A stretch of DNA of 64,000 nt from Marinobacterium ramblicola (GCF_019084545.1 NZ_JAHREP010000006.1:62001-126000), one strand, 5' to 3'. Counted from the stretch's first letter, positions 25,062 to 35,688 are shown. A program made the numbers and translations. The notes: generated by a model not told the origin, from the sequence alone.

Positions 25062-26567
25062 TCAGGCTTTCAGCGCTTGGCTCTCCAGCCGATCCACCAA
25101 CACCTCTCCCTCCTTAACGGTCAGGACCGGTCCCTGCCCCGCAGGATCGAGCAGGGTATCGAACTGGATACAGGTCAGTGAATACAGGCCGTCGTTAACC
25201 AGCAGTTCGAGGCTGCCGTGTTCGATGAACCACTCAAGTTGCACGGCATCGCCTTCGCCCAGGGCAAGGATGAAGTCGTGGGGGTAGTAACGGTCGAATT
25301 TTTCATTGCCGTTTTCACCTTGGCGTCGGTGGCGCAGGCTCAGGCCCTGGTCGTTGCGCTGCAGGGTCAGTTCCGGCAGGCCGGAGGGCAGCAGGGAGAG
25401 TTCGACCTGGCTCTCCGGGGCGAGTCGCAGGTTGAGCCGGCCGAGGGTCGGGCCGGGGCGTGTCGTCAGTTGCAGTTGGTCGCCCCGGCTCAGCAGGCTC
25501 GCTTCGGCCCGCTGGGGTGTGGGGTCGAGTACCGTTTTCAGCTCGGCGGCGAAGCGTTGCGCCAGGCGCACGCCCTGGTCGGTGGCGACCAGACGCAGCT
25601 CTCGCGGCAGGCTCATGGCGCCGCGCCAGCCGTTTTCCGGGATCTGGTTGGCGTAGAGCCAGTTGTTGAGCCAAGAGATGGCGATGCGGCGACCGTCCGG
25701 GGTGTCGGACCAGCTCTGGGTGGCGTAGAAGTCGCGGCTTTCATCCATCAGCAGCACCTGTTCCGGCGCGTTGTCGTTGTGGAATGTATGGCCATCGAAA
25801 TCGCCAACGAAGTACTGGGTGAAGGAGCCCCAGCTGTCGTCACCGGCACCGACGCCGACCACCAGTACCCAACGACTGCTCTTTTCACCGCTGCCCTCAC
25901 CGCCGATAACCGGCAGTTCGAACAGGTCCGGGCACTCCCAGGGGCCGGGGGTGTGTCGGCCCTGCCCTTCGCCGAACTCGCTGGCCAGGGTCCAGTCGAG
26001 CAGGTTTTCGGAGCGGTAGAAGCGGATCGACTGGCCGCAGGCGAGCGCCATGACCCAGGCGCTGGAGTCGGCGTGGCGGATCACCTTGGGGTCGCGGAAG
26101 TCACGAAAGCCCGGCGGTGCGATGATCGGGTTGCCGGCGTACTTGGTCCAGCTGCGGCCCCGGTCGCGGCTGTAGGCGATGCACTGCTCCTGCACATAAT
26201 CCTGCGGCCCTTCGCCGGTGACACGATGGGCAGTGTAGAACGCCAGCAGGCCGGGCTTACCGTCGAACAGTCCGCTGCTGTCGTCATGGTCGACGATGGC
26301 GCTGCCTGAGAAACACATCCCCTCTTCATCCGGGAACAGCGCGGTATCCAGATGCTGCCAGTGGAGCAGATCGCGGCTGACCGCGTGCCCCCAGTGCATC
26401 GGCCCCCACTCCAGTCCGTGCGGGTGGTACTGGTAGAACAGGTGATACTCGCCGTCAAAGTAGACCAGGCCGTTGGGATCGTTCATCCAGCCCTGGGGCG
26501 GCGTAAAGTGTAGTGTCGGGCGCACTGGCGTCACGGCCGGTGCAGCCGGTATTGCTGCAAGCGTCAT
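25062..26567 (-). CDS. Glycoside hydrolase family 32 fructosidase (sucrose/fructooligosaccharide hydrolase)
   Basis: The 501-residue enzyme splits terminal fructose from sucrose or fructans. The nucleophile aspartate is in GWMNDPNG (Asp30), the transition-state stabiliser in FRDPKV, and the acid/base glutamate in WECPDLF. A C-terminal beta-sandwich of about 150 residues follows, as usual for GH32. There is no signal peptide, so it should act in the cytoplasm on imported oligosaccharides. It is the last gene of an operon with an ABC importer, 45 bases after the ATPase gene. Whether the preferred substrate is sucrose, inulin- or levan-type oligomers cannot be read from the sequence. Confidence 0.92.
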   Translation of the reverse strand: MTLAAIPAAPAVTPVRPTLHFTPPQGWMNDPNGLVYFDGEYHLFYQYHPHGLEWGPMHWGHAVSRDLLHWQHLDTALFPDEEGMCFSGSAIVDHDDSSGLFDGKPGLLAFYTAHRVTGEGPQDYVQEQCIAYSRDRGRSWTKYAGNPIIAPPGFRDFRDPKVIRHADSSAWVMALACGQSIRFYRSENLLDWTLASEFGEGQGRHTPGPWECPDLFELPVIGGEGSGEKSSRWVLVVGVGAGDDSWGSFTQYFVGDFDGHTFHNDNAPEQVLLMDESRDFYATQSWSDTPDGRRIAISWLNNWLYANQIPENGWRGAMSLPRELRLVATDQGVRLAQRFAAELKTVLDPTPQRAEASLLSRGDQLQLTTRPGPTLGRLNLRLAPESQVELSLLPSGLPELTLQRNDQGLSLRHRRQGENGNEKFDRYYPHDFILALGEGDAVQLEWFIEHGSLELLVNDGLYSLTCIQFDTLLDPAGQGPVLTVKEGEVLVDRLESQALKA

Positions 26568-26612
26568 AGGGTGTCCATTGTCGAAACGGGTGATATGCGT
26601 TCTGTCTTCTGC

Positions 26613-27746
<1,134 letters not shown>

Positions 27747-27814
27747 TTTTATTCTCCCGCCGGTCGCCTGTTTGTGCAGGACCGGCTGTATCGATTCACA
27801 CTCGTAAATTCAGG

Positions 27815-28684
27815 TCAGCCCTTGATGCCGGCACCGGCCAGGCTACGCACGAACATCTTCTGGAACGCCAGGAACACCGCCAGCACCGGCAGGGTGACGA
27901 AGGAGGCATAGGCCATGATCTCGCCCCAGCCGGTCTGGCGGCCGAAGAAGATCTGGATGCCGGGCATCACCGGTCGGGCGTCTTCGCCCTGCACCGCCAT
28001 GATCGGCCAGATGTACTGGTTCCACATCAGCAGGAAGTGCAGGATCGCCACGGTGGCGAACACCGGCCCGGACATCGGCACGATGATGTGGCGGTAGATC
28101 TGGAACGGTGTGGCGCCATCCAGCTCGGCAGCCTCGTCGAAGTCCTTCGGGATGTCGCGGAAGAACTGGTAGAACAGGAAGATGAAGAAGGAGTTGGCCA
28201 CGAATGGCAGGATCTGCACCTCCAGCGTATTGAGCCAGGAGCTCTTCAGCACCAGCATCCCCTGCTCCCAGCCGATGGTGGGCAGCTTGGAGACGAGCAG
28301 CAGCAGCGGCACCACGATCGCCTCCAGCGGGATGATCATCAGCGCGATCACCGCCGACAGCACATACTTGCGTCCGCTCCACTCCAAGCGCGACAGGGTA
28401 AACGCCAGCAGGCTGTTGACGAACAGGCCCAGCACCACGGTGGCCGAGGTGATCAGCACCGAGTTGCGGAAGTAGAGCAGGACATCGCTCTTGGCGAACA
28501 CCTGGCGGTAGTTCTCCAGCGACAGCTCGCCCACCGGCAGAATAGCGCGGATGCTGTAGAGGTCGGCGAAGATCTCCTGCTCCGGCTTCAGCGAGGAGAC
28601 CAGCATGAACAGCAGCGGAAACAGGAACACGTAGCCGAAAGCGACCAGCAGCAGGTACCAGCCCAGTTTTGTCAGTCGAGTCAT
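27815..28684 (-). CDS. CUT1 sugar ABC transporter permease (MalG type)
   Basis: This 289-residue inner-membrane protein has six predicted membrane helices. The ATPase-coupling loop of the EAA type is visible as DEAAELDGATPFQIYRHIIV (about residues 183-202). It ends FVRSLAGAGIKG, like other MalG-type permeases. It follows the larger permease gene by 3 bases and precedes the ATPase by 68 bases. The partner permease and the GH32 enzyme suggest fructooligosaccharide or sucrose import. Confidence 0.93.
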   Translation of the reverse strand: MTRLTKLGWYLLLVAFGYVFLFPLLFMLVSSLKPEQEIFADLYSIRAILPVGELSLENYRQVFAKSDVLLYFRNSVLITSATVVLGLFVNSLLAFTLSRLEWSGRKYVLSAVIALMIIPLEAIVVPLLLLVSKLPTIGWEQGMLVLKSSWLNTLEVQILPFVANSFFIFLFYQFFRDIPKDFDEAAELDGATPFQIYRHIIVPMSGPVFATVAILHFLLMWNQYIWPIMAVQGEDARPVMPGIQIFFGRQTGWGEIMAYASFVTLPVLAVFLAFQKMFVRSLAGAGIKG

Positions 28685-28687
28685 CGC

Positions 28688-29812
28688 TTAGCCCTCCCGC
28701 TTGTCGAAGAAACGTTTCTGCAGCAGCGCGATCACCAGGATCACCAGGAAGAAGATCACGCTGATGGCGGAGCCATAGCCGATATCCTGTTCGCGGAATC
28801 CCTTGGTAACGGCGTGGTACATCACGGTTGAGGTGGAGCCCTGGGGGCCGCCGCGGGTCATCACGTCGACCTGGGTAAACAGCCCGAACGCCTGGATGGT
28901 GGTGCTGATGATGACGAATACCGTGGTGTTCTTAAGGCCCGGCAGCGTAACGTGCCAGAACTTGCTCCAGGTACCGGCGCCATCCAGTTCAGCGGCCTCA
29001 TAGAGATCGGCCGAGATTCCCTGCAAACCGGCGAGGAAGATCAGCATCTGCACACCGGCAGCCTGCCAGGCGGACATCAGCACGATGGAGGGCATCGCCC
29101 ACTGTGGGTCGCCGAGCCAGTCGATTGGCCCGATCAGGCCGAACGTCATCGCCTGCAGGTAGTGGTTGAACAGTCCCAGATCGCGGTGGTAGAGGAAGCT
29201 CCAGACGATCGAAACCACGACGATGGAGGTCACCACCGGCGAGAAGAATATGGTGCGGAACAGGTAGATCCCCTTCAGTTGGCGGTTGATCAGCAACGCC
29301 AGCCCCAATGCCATGCCGCACTGCAGGGGCACCACCAGCAGCACGAACTGCAGGGTGTTCAGAAAGGATTGAATAAACAGCGGATCCTTCGCCAATACCA
29401 CCAGACGCTTGTCGCCCAGGCTCCAACTGGTCAGCTCCTTGTACCCATCGTAGGCCGGATCCTGGCGCAGCAGGGTGCGCAGGCGCGGATAGGTCGGCTC
29501 GCCGTCGGCGTCTCTCTGCACGCTGCCGTCGACCGTCACCGGCTCCTGCACCAGCCAGTTCACGCTGAGCAGGCGGTCGTAGTTGCGCATGCCGACCCAT
29601 TCGGTCTCGTTCGGCGACAGCAGACGCTGGTCGGTGAAGGACATCCCCACCGCCATCAGGAACGGCAGGATCAGGAACATAAACAGTCCCAGCAGCGCCG
29701 GCGTGCTCAACAGGAAAACGTAACGACGCCTGGGCGGTCGGTAGGGCTCGGCTGCACCCGCAGAGGGGATCGGCAGTGCAGTGCCCTTTAATGCTGAAGT
29801 ATCCGCATTCAT
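28688..29812 (-). CDS. CUT1 sugar ABC transporter permease (MalF type)
   Basis: This 374-residue inner-membrane protein has six membrane helices. A periplasmic insert of about 90 charged residues (RNYDRLLSVNWLVQEPVTVD onward) lies between the first and second helices, as in extended MalF-type permeases. The coupling loop is DLYEAAELDGAGTWSKFWHV (about residues 273-292). It is the first permease after the binding-protein gene, separated by a spacer with a strong hairpin. Confidence 0.93.
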   Translation of the reverse strand: MNADTSALKGTALPIPSAGAAEPYRPPRRRYVFLLSTPALLGLFMFLILPFLMAVGMSFTDQRLLSPNETEWVGMRNYDRLLSVNWLVQEPVTVDGSVQRDADGEPTYPRLRTLLRQDPAYDGYKELTSWSLGDKRLVVLAKDPLFIQSFLNTLQFVLLVVPLQCGMALGLALLINRQLKGIYLFRTIFFSPVVTSIVVVSIVWSFLYHRDLGLFNHYLQAMTFGLIGPIDWLGDPQWAMPSIVLMSAWQAAGVQMLIFLAGLQGISADLYEAAELDGAGTWSKFWHVTLPGLKNTTVFVIISTTIQAFGLFTQVDVMTRGGPQGSTSTVMYHAVTKGFREQDIGYGSAISVIFFLVILVIALLQKRFFDKREG

Positions 29813-29842
29813 GGGGTAGGTCTCGCTATTGATCGTTTGGAT

Positions 29843-29868
29843 CCGCCGCCCCTTTTTCGGGGCGACGG
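29843..29868 (-). terminator. Intercistronic stem-loop between binding protein and permease genes
   Basis: CCGCCGCCCC and GGGGCGACGG pair with one mismatch around TTTTTC. The stem lies just after the binding-protein stop (29889). Such stems reduce downstream transcription and shield the upstream mRNA from 3' decay, allowing more binding protein than permease. The function is inferred. Confidence 0.65.
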
Positions 29869-29888
29869 AGGCTTAACGACCGTTTTTA

Positions 29889-31160
29889 TTAATTGAAGCC
29901 ATAGCCTTTGTTGTCGGCGATGTTGCGCTCGATGGTATCGACCGCCTCATCCAGCGCATCCTGCACGTTGGCGCCATCCTTGATGTTGCGTGCCATGGTC
30001 TCGAAGGTGCTGGATATGATCGGATAGGCCGGAGTTGCCGGGCGCAACTTGGCGTAGGCTGCCGAGTAATCGTAGAAGAAGCGCCAGTCGCCGCCTTCAC
30101 GGTAGTGCTTGGTCAGGCGTGCCGCATCCGATGACGACGGGATCATGCCGGTTACTTCCGACATCTCGGCGATCTCGGAGGGCTGCAGGATAAACTCGAC
30201 AAACTTCGCCGCCCCTTCCGGATCGGCGCAGGACTGGGTCACGCCCCACTGCCAGGAACCGCCGCCGATCACCGGCCCGTTGCCGAAGTTCGGTACCGGC
30301 ATCACCACCAGATCCTCGCCCCAACGCTGGGAGTGATTATCCATCTCCCAGCTACCGACATAATCGAGCGCCGAGCGGCCCTGGATGAACGCCTTGTCGT
30401 CGCTCGGGTTGCGATCTGCGTAGCCTTTTTCGAACAGATCCTGGAAGAACTCGCCCCAGGCCAGAGCAGCCTTACCGTTCAGTACGCCTTCGGCTGCGGT
30501 GTAGTTGCCGCGATTGATCTGGTCGCCGCCGAAGCTCTGCAGCCAGGGTGTGTAGCCGTAGGAGTACCACTCGCCGGTCCAACCGGTGCGCATCGACAGC
30601 GGATAGGGGTATTCGCCGCCCGCCTTCAGTTTGGCCAGGGCATCAAGCAGCTCCTCCTTGCTCCAGGGCTGCTCCATGGTGGCCTGACGGATACCGTACT
30701 TGTCGAGGATAGACTTGCGCGTAAACAGCGCCAGCGCTACATCGAACTGACCTACGGAGTAGACCTGGCCCTTGTAGGTACCCTTGGCGCTGTCGATCAG
30801 GCTGTCCAATGCTTCCTTGGAGACCAGCCCTTCGAGCGGGCGCAGGTAGCCGGACCAGGCAAAGTTCGGCACCACCGGCTGATCCATATCCAGGATACAG
30901 GGCAGTTCATCGGCCAGGGCAGCGGCGGTAACAGTCTCGGTGTACGAGCCTTCCGGGATCATCTCGGCCACGACACGCCACTTGTCCTGCGACTTGTTGA
31001 AGCGGTCGATCGCATCCTTACTGACCTGAATCTCGGCGATATTGCTGGTTTCATGACGCCAGAGCTTGATCTCGGCCGGTGCGGCACTGGCACCGACGGC
31101 AGACAATGACAACGTTGTCATCACAGCGTAAGGCAGAACGGAGAGATAGGTGTTTTTCAT
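29889..31160 (-). CDS. CUT1 sugar ABC transporter periplasmic binding protein
   Basis: This 423-residue secreted protein has a signal peptide ending near GASAAP (about residue 27). The mature part has the extracellular solute-binding type 1 pattern: IKLWRHETSNIAE, DRFNKSQDKWRVV, LDMDQPVVPNFAWSGY and NGKAALAWGEFFQD. It begins the importer operon whose last gene is a GH32 fructosidase, so the ligand is probably sucrose or a fructooligosaccharide. A LacI-type operator palindrome lies inside its signal-peptide codons (MTTLS, residues 14-18). The start has AAAGGA upstream. Confidence 0.92.
   Translation of the reverse strand: MKNTYLSVLPYAVMTTLSLSAVGASAAPAEIKLWRHETSNIAEIQVSKDAIDRFNKSQDKWRVVAEMIPEGSYTETVTAAALADELPCILDMDQPVVPNFAWSGYLRPLEGLVSKEALDSLIDSAKGTYKGQVYSVGQFDVALALFTRKSILDKYGIRQATMEQPWSKEELLDALAKLKAGGEYPYPLSMRTGWTGEWYSYGYTPWLQSFGGDQINRGNYTAAEGVLNGKAALAWGEFFQDLFEKGYADRNPSDDKAFIQGRSALDYVGSWEMDNHSQRWGEDLVVMPVPNFGNGPVIGGGSWQWGVTQSCADPEGAAKFVEFILQPSEIAEMSEVTGMIPSSSDAARLTKHYREGGDWRFFYDYSAAYAKLRPATPAYPIISSTFETMARNIKDGANVQDALDEAVDTIERNIADNKGYGFN
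31107..31120. promoter_or_regulatory. LacI-type operator inside the binding-protein gene
   Basis: TGACAACGTTGTCA is a perfect 14-bp palindrome. It is the same sequence that occurs twice beside the lacI-family gene. It lies 41-54 bases into the importer's first gene, where it encodes MTTLS. A repressor bound here would act as a roadblock or partner in looping. Confidence 0.8.
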
Positions 31161-31233
31161 GCGTTTTCCTTTGTTTTTATTGTGCCCAATTGAATGGATG
31201 GCTGAACGGCTATTGTTGAACGGGTACAGCTTT

Positions 31234-32244
31234 TCAGACTTTCAGCCGATGCGACTCACGCACGATCGGTGAAAAGGGTATCAACCGGGTACTCCTGTCA
31301 TCGGTCCGGTTGAACAGACAATGCAGCGCGGCGCGGCCCATCTCGAGATGCGGCAGCTCCATCGTGGTCAGGCCTGGGGTAAGGCCTGGCGCGATCAGGC
31401 GCTGGTTGTCGAAACTGGTAACGGCCAGGTCGCGACCGACCTGCAAGCCGAAGCGTGCAAGCAGGAAGTAGACCTGCATGGCAAATTCATCCTTGCCGCA
31501 GACCAACGCTGTGGGGCGCTTGTCCAGGGCCATCAGGGTGTCGACGGCGAAGGCGACGCTGGCAGCCTCGGCGGACTCGTCGAAGCGTGGCTCGCCCTGC
31601 ACGATCAGCTCGCCGTCGAAGGCGATCCCCGCCTCGTCAAGCGCACGACGGTAACCCTCCAGACGCTTGCGCGACGCGACGATCTGCGGATTGAGCGTGA
31701 TCATGCCGATGCGACTGTGCCCCTGCTCGATCAGCAGCCGGGTGGCGTCGTATCCGGCCTGAACCTCGTCGGGCACGAAGGTCGGCAGCTCGGCCTCGGT
31801 GGTGAAGCAGTTCACCAACACTGAGGGCACCTGCAGCATCTCCTGCGGCAGCTCAATCTCGCGGTGGTAGTAGCTGGCATAGACCAGCGCCTCGACCCGA
31901 CGCTCCAGCAGCATGTCGATGGCACGCTGTTGGCGTTTACGATCGTGCTCGATGTTCACCACCATCAGCACCTTGTCGTGTTCGCTGGCCACCTCCTGCG
32001 CGCCGAGCAACAGCTCGCCGGCATAGGGCTGGGTGACCACCTCATCGGAGATAAAACCGATCACGCCGGACTTCTGATTGCGCATCATCCGCGCGGCACT
32101 GTTGGGGCGGTAGCCCAGGGCATCGATCGACGCCTGCACGCGCTCGCGGGTCTCCTCGCGCACACCGGGATCGTTATTGATCACCCGGGATACGGTCTTG
32201 AAGGAGGTGCCGGCATGTTCGGCTACATCTTTGATCGATACCAT
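31234..32244 (-). CDS. LacI-family transcriptional regulator
   Basis: The 336-residue protein has an N-terminal helix-turn-helix and hinge (VSIKDVAEHAGTSFKTVSRV, then GYRPNSAARMMRNQKSG) and a periplasmic-binding-like sensor domain. The start is ATG 32244; GTG 32247 is also possible. The central palindromic operators with CG at the centre fit LacI-family recognition. It is transcribed toward the fructoside importer operon and divergently from frcB. Likely inducers are fructose, sucrose or a phosphorylated derivative, which is inferred from the genes it sits between. Confidence 0.92.
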   Translation of the reverse strand: MVSIKDVAEHAGTSFKTVSRVINNDPGVREETRERVQASIDALGYRPNSAARMMRNQKSGVIGFISDEVVTQPYAGELLLGAQEVASEHDKVLMVVNIEHDRKRQQRAIDMLLERRVEALVYASYYHREIELPQEMLQVPSVLVNCFTTEAELPTFVPDEVQAGYDATRLLIEQGHSRIGMITLNPQIVASRKRLEGYRRALDEAGIAFDGELIVQGEPRFDESAEAASVAFAVDTLMALDKRPTALVCGKDEFAMQVYFLLARFGLQVGRDLAVTSFDNQRLIAPGLTPGLTTMELPHLEMGRAALHCLFNRTDDRSTRLIPFSPIVRESHRLKV

Positions 32245-32263
32245 CACAGAAACGCCCGATGAA

Positions 32264-32277
32264 TGACAACGTTGTCG
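32264..32277. promoter_or_regulatory. LacI-type operator 1 in the lacI-frcB spacer
   Basis: TGACAACGTTGTCG differs by one end base from the perfect site at 31107. It lies 20 bases upstream of the lacI-family start and is centred 30 bp from the second site, so two dimers could bind on the same face of the helix. Confidence 0.8.
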
Positions 32278-32293
32278 AACAGTAATCCAACAG

Positions 32294-32307
32294 AGACAAC
32301 GTTGTCA
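32294..32307. promoter_or_regulatory. LacI-type operator 2 in the lacI-frcB spacer
   Basis: The site has a 12-bp perfect core GACAACGTTGTC. Together with the neighbouring site and the one at 31107 it could let one regulator control its own gene, the frc operon and the fructoside importer operon. Confidence 0.8.
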
Positions 32308-32491
32308 AATTCTATTCAACATAAGCATTAGCCAGGCTCACCTAAACCTTGGGAGCGCCCGCTCTGTTTCAATTGTTAACCAAATAATTTTCGCCCGACA
32401 TTCTGTATTCATTTCCCGGCCATTTAATCGATCCTACCCAGCGGACCAACCGCTGCACACTCGATAAAAATTAAAACAACGGGAGTCCCCA

Positions 32492-33514
32492 ATGAAAAAG
32501 AAAGCAATTGTCTCCGCCCTGGCTCTGGCCGGTGTTCTCTGCACCTCTTTTGCTTCCGCCGCCGATAAACCGATCGTCGGTCTGATCACCAAGACCAACA
32601 CCAACCCCTTCTTCGTCAAGATGAAAGAGGGTGCGGTGATGAAGGCCGAGGCCAACGGCATCGAGCTGCGCACCTTCGCCGGTAAGTTCGACGGTGACAA
32701 CGAATCCCAGGTACAGGCGGTGGAGAACCTGATCGCCGCCGGCGCCAAGGGCATCCTGATCACCCCGAACGACTCCGCCGCCATCGTCCCCGCGATCGAC
32801 CGCGCCCGTAAAGCCGGTATGCTGGTGATCGCGCTGGATACCCCGCTCTCCCCCGCCGACGCTGCAGACGCCACCTTCGCCACCGATAACTTCAAGGCCG
32901 GTGAGCTGATCGGCCAGTGGGCGGCCGCGCAACTGGGCGACAAGGCGGCCAACGCCAAGATCGCCATGCTCGACCTCAATACCAGCCAGATCAGCGTCGA
33001 CGTGGCACGCGATCAGGGCTTCCTCAAGGGCTTCGGTATCGACCTGGCCGACCCGAAGAAGATCGGTGACGAAAACGATCCGCGTATCGTCGGTAACGAC
33101 GTGACCCAGGGCGCCGAAGAGGGCGGCCGCCGGGCCATGGAGAACCTGCTGCAGAAAGATCCCGGCATCAACGTCGTGTACACCATCAACGAACCGGCCG
33201 CTGCCGGTGCCTATGAGGCGCTGCGTGCCGTCGGTCGCGACAAGGATGTGCTGATCGTCTCCGTCGACGGCGGCTGCCCGGGGGTGGATAACGTCAAGGC
33301 CGGCGTGATCGGCGCCACCTCGATGCAGTTCCCGCTGCGTATGGCGGCCAAGGGTGTCGAAGCGGTGATGACCTACGCCAAGACCGGTGAAAAGCCGATG
33401 GCTTCGGAAGGTCTGGACTTCGTCAACACCGGTGTCGAGCTGATCACCGACAAGCCGGTCAGTGGTCTGGAGTCGAAGAGCGCCCAGGAAGGGATGGATA
33501 TCTGCTGGGGTTGA
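32492..33514 (+). CDS. frcB: Fructose ABC transporter periplasmic binding protein
   Basis: The 340-residue CUT2-type binding protein has a signal peptide [20 protein letters not shown] ending near ASA. The mature protein begins [20 protein letters not shown], with [20 protein letters not shown] and [15 protein letters not shown] as in the FrcB fructose binder of rhizobia. GGGAG precedes the ATG. The following permease and single-domain ATPase complete the FrcBCA arrangement. A structured repeat lies in the 222-bp gap to frcC. Confidence 0.9.
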   Translation: MKKKAIVSALALAGVLCTSFASAADKPIVGLITKTNTNPFFVKMKEGAVMKAEANGIELRTFAGKFDGDNESQVQAVENLIAAGAKGILITPNDSAAIVPAIDRARKAGMLVIALDTPLSPADAADATFATDNFKAGELIGQWAAAQLGDKAANAKIAMLDLNTSQISVDVARDQGFLKGFGIDLADPKKIGDENDPRIVGNDVTQGAEEGGRRAMENLLQKDPGINVVYTINEPAAAGAYEALRAVGRDKDVLIVSVDGGCPGVDNVKAGVIGATSMQFPLRMAAKGVEAVMTYAKTGEKPMASEGLDFVNTGVELITDKPVSGLESKSAQEGMDICWG

Positions 33515-33571
33515 TACCCGGCCTCCACGCCCTCTCCCAGAGCGTTTGGAGTCCCGCGCCGGGCTAGCCAA

Positions 33572-33679
33572 GGCAGGGAGGGGTGTTGCCGACCGGGACC
33601 GTCGCCGACATGGATGTCGGCGCCGAGCTTACAAGGATGTATTCACAGCGTGTCCCGGGCGGTAATACCCCTCCCTGCC
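33572..33679 (+). repeat. Intergenic structured repeat, family 1, copy A
   Basis: The core of 62 bases (33595-33656) begins GGGACCGTCG and ends ACAGCGTGTCCC. It contains the hairpin GCCGACAT-GG-ATGTCGGC. Outside it GGCAGGGAGGGGTGTT (33572) pairs with AATACCCCTCCCTGCC (33664) with one mismatch. The element sits between frcB and frcC within the operon. Copies B and C share the core but not the arm sequence. Confidence 0.85.
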
Positions 33680-33736
33680 CACCACCCCGCCCCTTAACTC
33701 CAAATCGCTCGCAATCAACTCAACAGGAGACCTCTC

Positions 33737-34810
33737 ATGGCAAGCTCCAACGCCAAACCTGCAACAGCCGAGCATGAGCTGGTCGCAGCCTCCGCCAGCG
33801 GCGATTTTGCCAAGTTCACAGCGGAAAAAGAGCCGCTGCTGACGCGCCTTCATCACTTTTTCCACCGCTACCCGACCGCGGCACCGGCCATCGTACTGAT
33901 GATGGCGATACTGGTGTTCACCAGCATCGTCGGGGAGCGCTTCCTGCACCCGTTCAACATGTCGCTGATCGTGCAGCAGGTTACCATCATCGGCATTCTG
34001 GGTATCGCCCAGACCCTGATCATCCTCACCGCCGGTATCGACCTGTCGGTGGGTGCCATCATGGTGCTGACCTCCGTGATCATGGGCCGCTTCGGCGTCG
34101 AGTTCGGCCTGCCGCCCGTGCTGGCACTCGGACTCGGTCTGTTCGCCGGCGCCCTGGCCGGATACATCAACGGCCTGCTGGTCACCCTGTTCCGACTGCC
34201 GCCCTTTATCGTTACCTTGGGCACCTGGAACATCTTCTTCGCGCTCAACCTCTGGTACTCCGGTAGCCAGACCATCCGCTCCCAGGCGATCGACGCTGCC
34301 GCGCCGATCCTGCACTGGACCGGGCAGAGTATCGAGATGTTCGGCGCCCGCCTCACCTACGGCTCGCTGATGATGTTGGCCCTGTTCGTGATCGTCTGGT
34401 ACGCGCTGAACTGGACCGCCTGGGGCCGCCATGTCTACGCCACCGGCGATGACCCGGCCGCCGCTCGCCTGGCCGGTATCCGTACCGACAAGATCCTGCG
34501 CTCGGTCTACATCGTAGCCGGCTTCTTCTGCGCGGTCGCCGCCTGGGCCCTGATCGGCCGCATCGGCTCCGTCAGCCCGCAGGCCGGGATGATGGCCAAC
34601 CTGGATTCCATCACCGCCGTGGTGATCGGTGGCTGCTCCCTGTTCGGCGGACGCGGCTCCATCTTCGGCACCCTGATCGGCGCCCTGGTGGTGGGCGTAT
34701 TCCGCAACGGTCTGGCACTGTCCGGCGTGGATGTGCTCTGGCAAGACTTTACCGTGGGGCTGCTGATCATCATCGCAGTCGGACTCGACCAGTGGATCCG
34801 CAAGGTCTAA
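33737..34810 (+). CDS. frcC: Fructose ABC transporter permease
   Basis: This 357-residue inner-membrane protein of the CUT2/RbsC family has about nine or ten membrane helices. It shows the family motif ILTAGIDLSVGAIMVLTSV (about residues 95-113) and the late motif MANLDSITAVVIGGCSLFGG. A soluble N-terminus of about 40 residues precedes the first helix. AGGAGA lies six bases before the ATG. It is the membrane component between FrcB and FrcA. Confidence 0.9.
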   Translation: MASSNAKPATAEHELVAASASGDFAKFTAEKEPLLTRLHHFFHRYPTAAPAIVLMMAILVFTSIVGERFLHPFNMSLIVQQVTIIGILGIAQTLIILTAGIDLSVGAIMVLTSVIMGRFGVEFGLPPVLALGLGLFAGALAGYINGLLVTLFRLPPFIVTLGTWNIFFALNLWYSGSQTIRSQAIDAAAPILHWTGQSIEMFGARLTYGSLMMLALFVIVWYALNWTAWGRHVYATGDDPAAARLAGIRTDKILRSVYIVAGFFCAVAAWALIGRIGSVSPQAGMMANLDSITAVVIGGCSLFGGRGSIFGTLIGALVVGVFRNGLALSGVDVLWQDFTVGLLIIIAVGLDQWIRKV

Positions 34811-34826
34811 TCAGGAGGCTGTGATC

Positions 34827-35627
34827 ATGACAACCGATACTCAGAAACTCGTGCTCAAGGCCAGTGGTCTGGTCAAGCGCTATGGCCATGTCACCGCCAT
34901 CGACGGTGCCGACTTCGAACTGCGCGAAGGCGAGATCCTCGCCGTGATCGGCGACAACGGCGCCGGCAAGTCCTCGCTGATCAAGGCGCTCTCCGGCGCG
35001 CTGGTACCCGATGCGGGCGAGATACTGCTCGACGGCAAGCCGATCAACTTCAAAAGCCCGATGGATGCACGCAAGGCGGGGATCGAAACGGTGTACCAGA
35101 ACCTGGCCGTCTCCCCTTCGCTCAACATCTCCGACAACCTGTACCTGGGTCGCGAGCTGCTGAAGCCCGGCATCCTCGGCAAGGTGTTCAAGATGCTCGA
35201 TCGCAAGGCGATGGATGAGCAGGCCAAGGCCAAGCTGTCGGAACTGGGTTTGTTGACGATCCAGAACATCCACCAGGCGGTGGAAACCCTCTCCGGCGGC
35301 CAGCGCCAGGGGGTGGCCGTGGCCCGCTCGGCGGCCTTCGCCAAGCATGTGGTGATCATGGACGAGCCCACCGCCGCGCTCGGTGTGAAGGAGTCGCGCC
35401 GGGTACTCAACCTGATCAAGGACGTACGCGACCGCGGCCTGTCGGTGGTGCTGATCAGCCACAACATGCCGCACGTGTTCGAAGTGGCCGACCGCATCCA
35501 TATCCACCGCCTCGGCCAGCGCGTCGCGGTGGTCAAGCCGGACACCCACAGCATGTCCGATGCGGTGGCGATCATGACCGGCGCGATGGACCCGAACGAC
35601 CATCCGGCGGGGGCGTTTGCGGCCTGA
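34827..35627 (+). CDS. frcA: Fructose ABC transporter ATP-binding protein
   Basis: The 266-residue protein carries only one ABC domain, as FrcA does, whereas most CUT2 ATPases carry two. Walker A is GDNGAGKSS, the signature is LSGGQRQGVAVARS and Walker B is HVVIMDEPTAAL. ATG 34827 is preferred over GTG 34821 because AGGAGG (34813-34818) lies eight bases before it. It lies 16 bases after frcC and is followed by a strong intrinsic terminator. Confidence 0.92.
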   Translation: MTTDTQKLVLKASGLVKRYGHVTAIDGADFELREGEILAVIGDNGAGKSSLIKALSGALVPDAGEILLDGKPINFKSPMDARKAGIETVYQNLAVSPSLNISDNLYLGRELLKPGILGKVFKMLDRKAMDEQAKAKLSELGLLTIQNIHQAVETLSGGQRQGVAVARSAAFAKHVVIMDEPTAALGVKESRRVLNLIKDVRDRGLSVVLISHNMPHVFEVADRIHIHRLGQRVAVVKPDTHSMSDAVAIMTGAMDPNDHPAGAFAA

Positions 35628-35662
35628 CTGCCTTATATTCCCTGCATCATCTAGCGATTTTG

Positions 35663-35688
35663 GCGGCCCCATTCGGGCCGCTTTTTTT
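35663..35688 (+). terminator. Intrinsic terminator of the frcBCA operon
   Basis: GCGGCCC (35663-35669) and GGGCCGC (35675-35681) form a 7-bp GC stem with a 5-base loop, followed directly by seven T. It is 35 bases after the frcA stop, a textbook rho-independent terminator. Confidence 0.92.

Noticed and set aside
24891-25181. 96-residue plus-strand frame before the GH32 gene
   Set aside because: It runs through a terminator-like hairpin and into the end of the GH32 gene on the other strand. No ribosome site or family likeness was seen.
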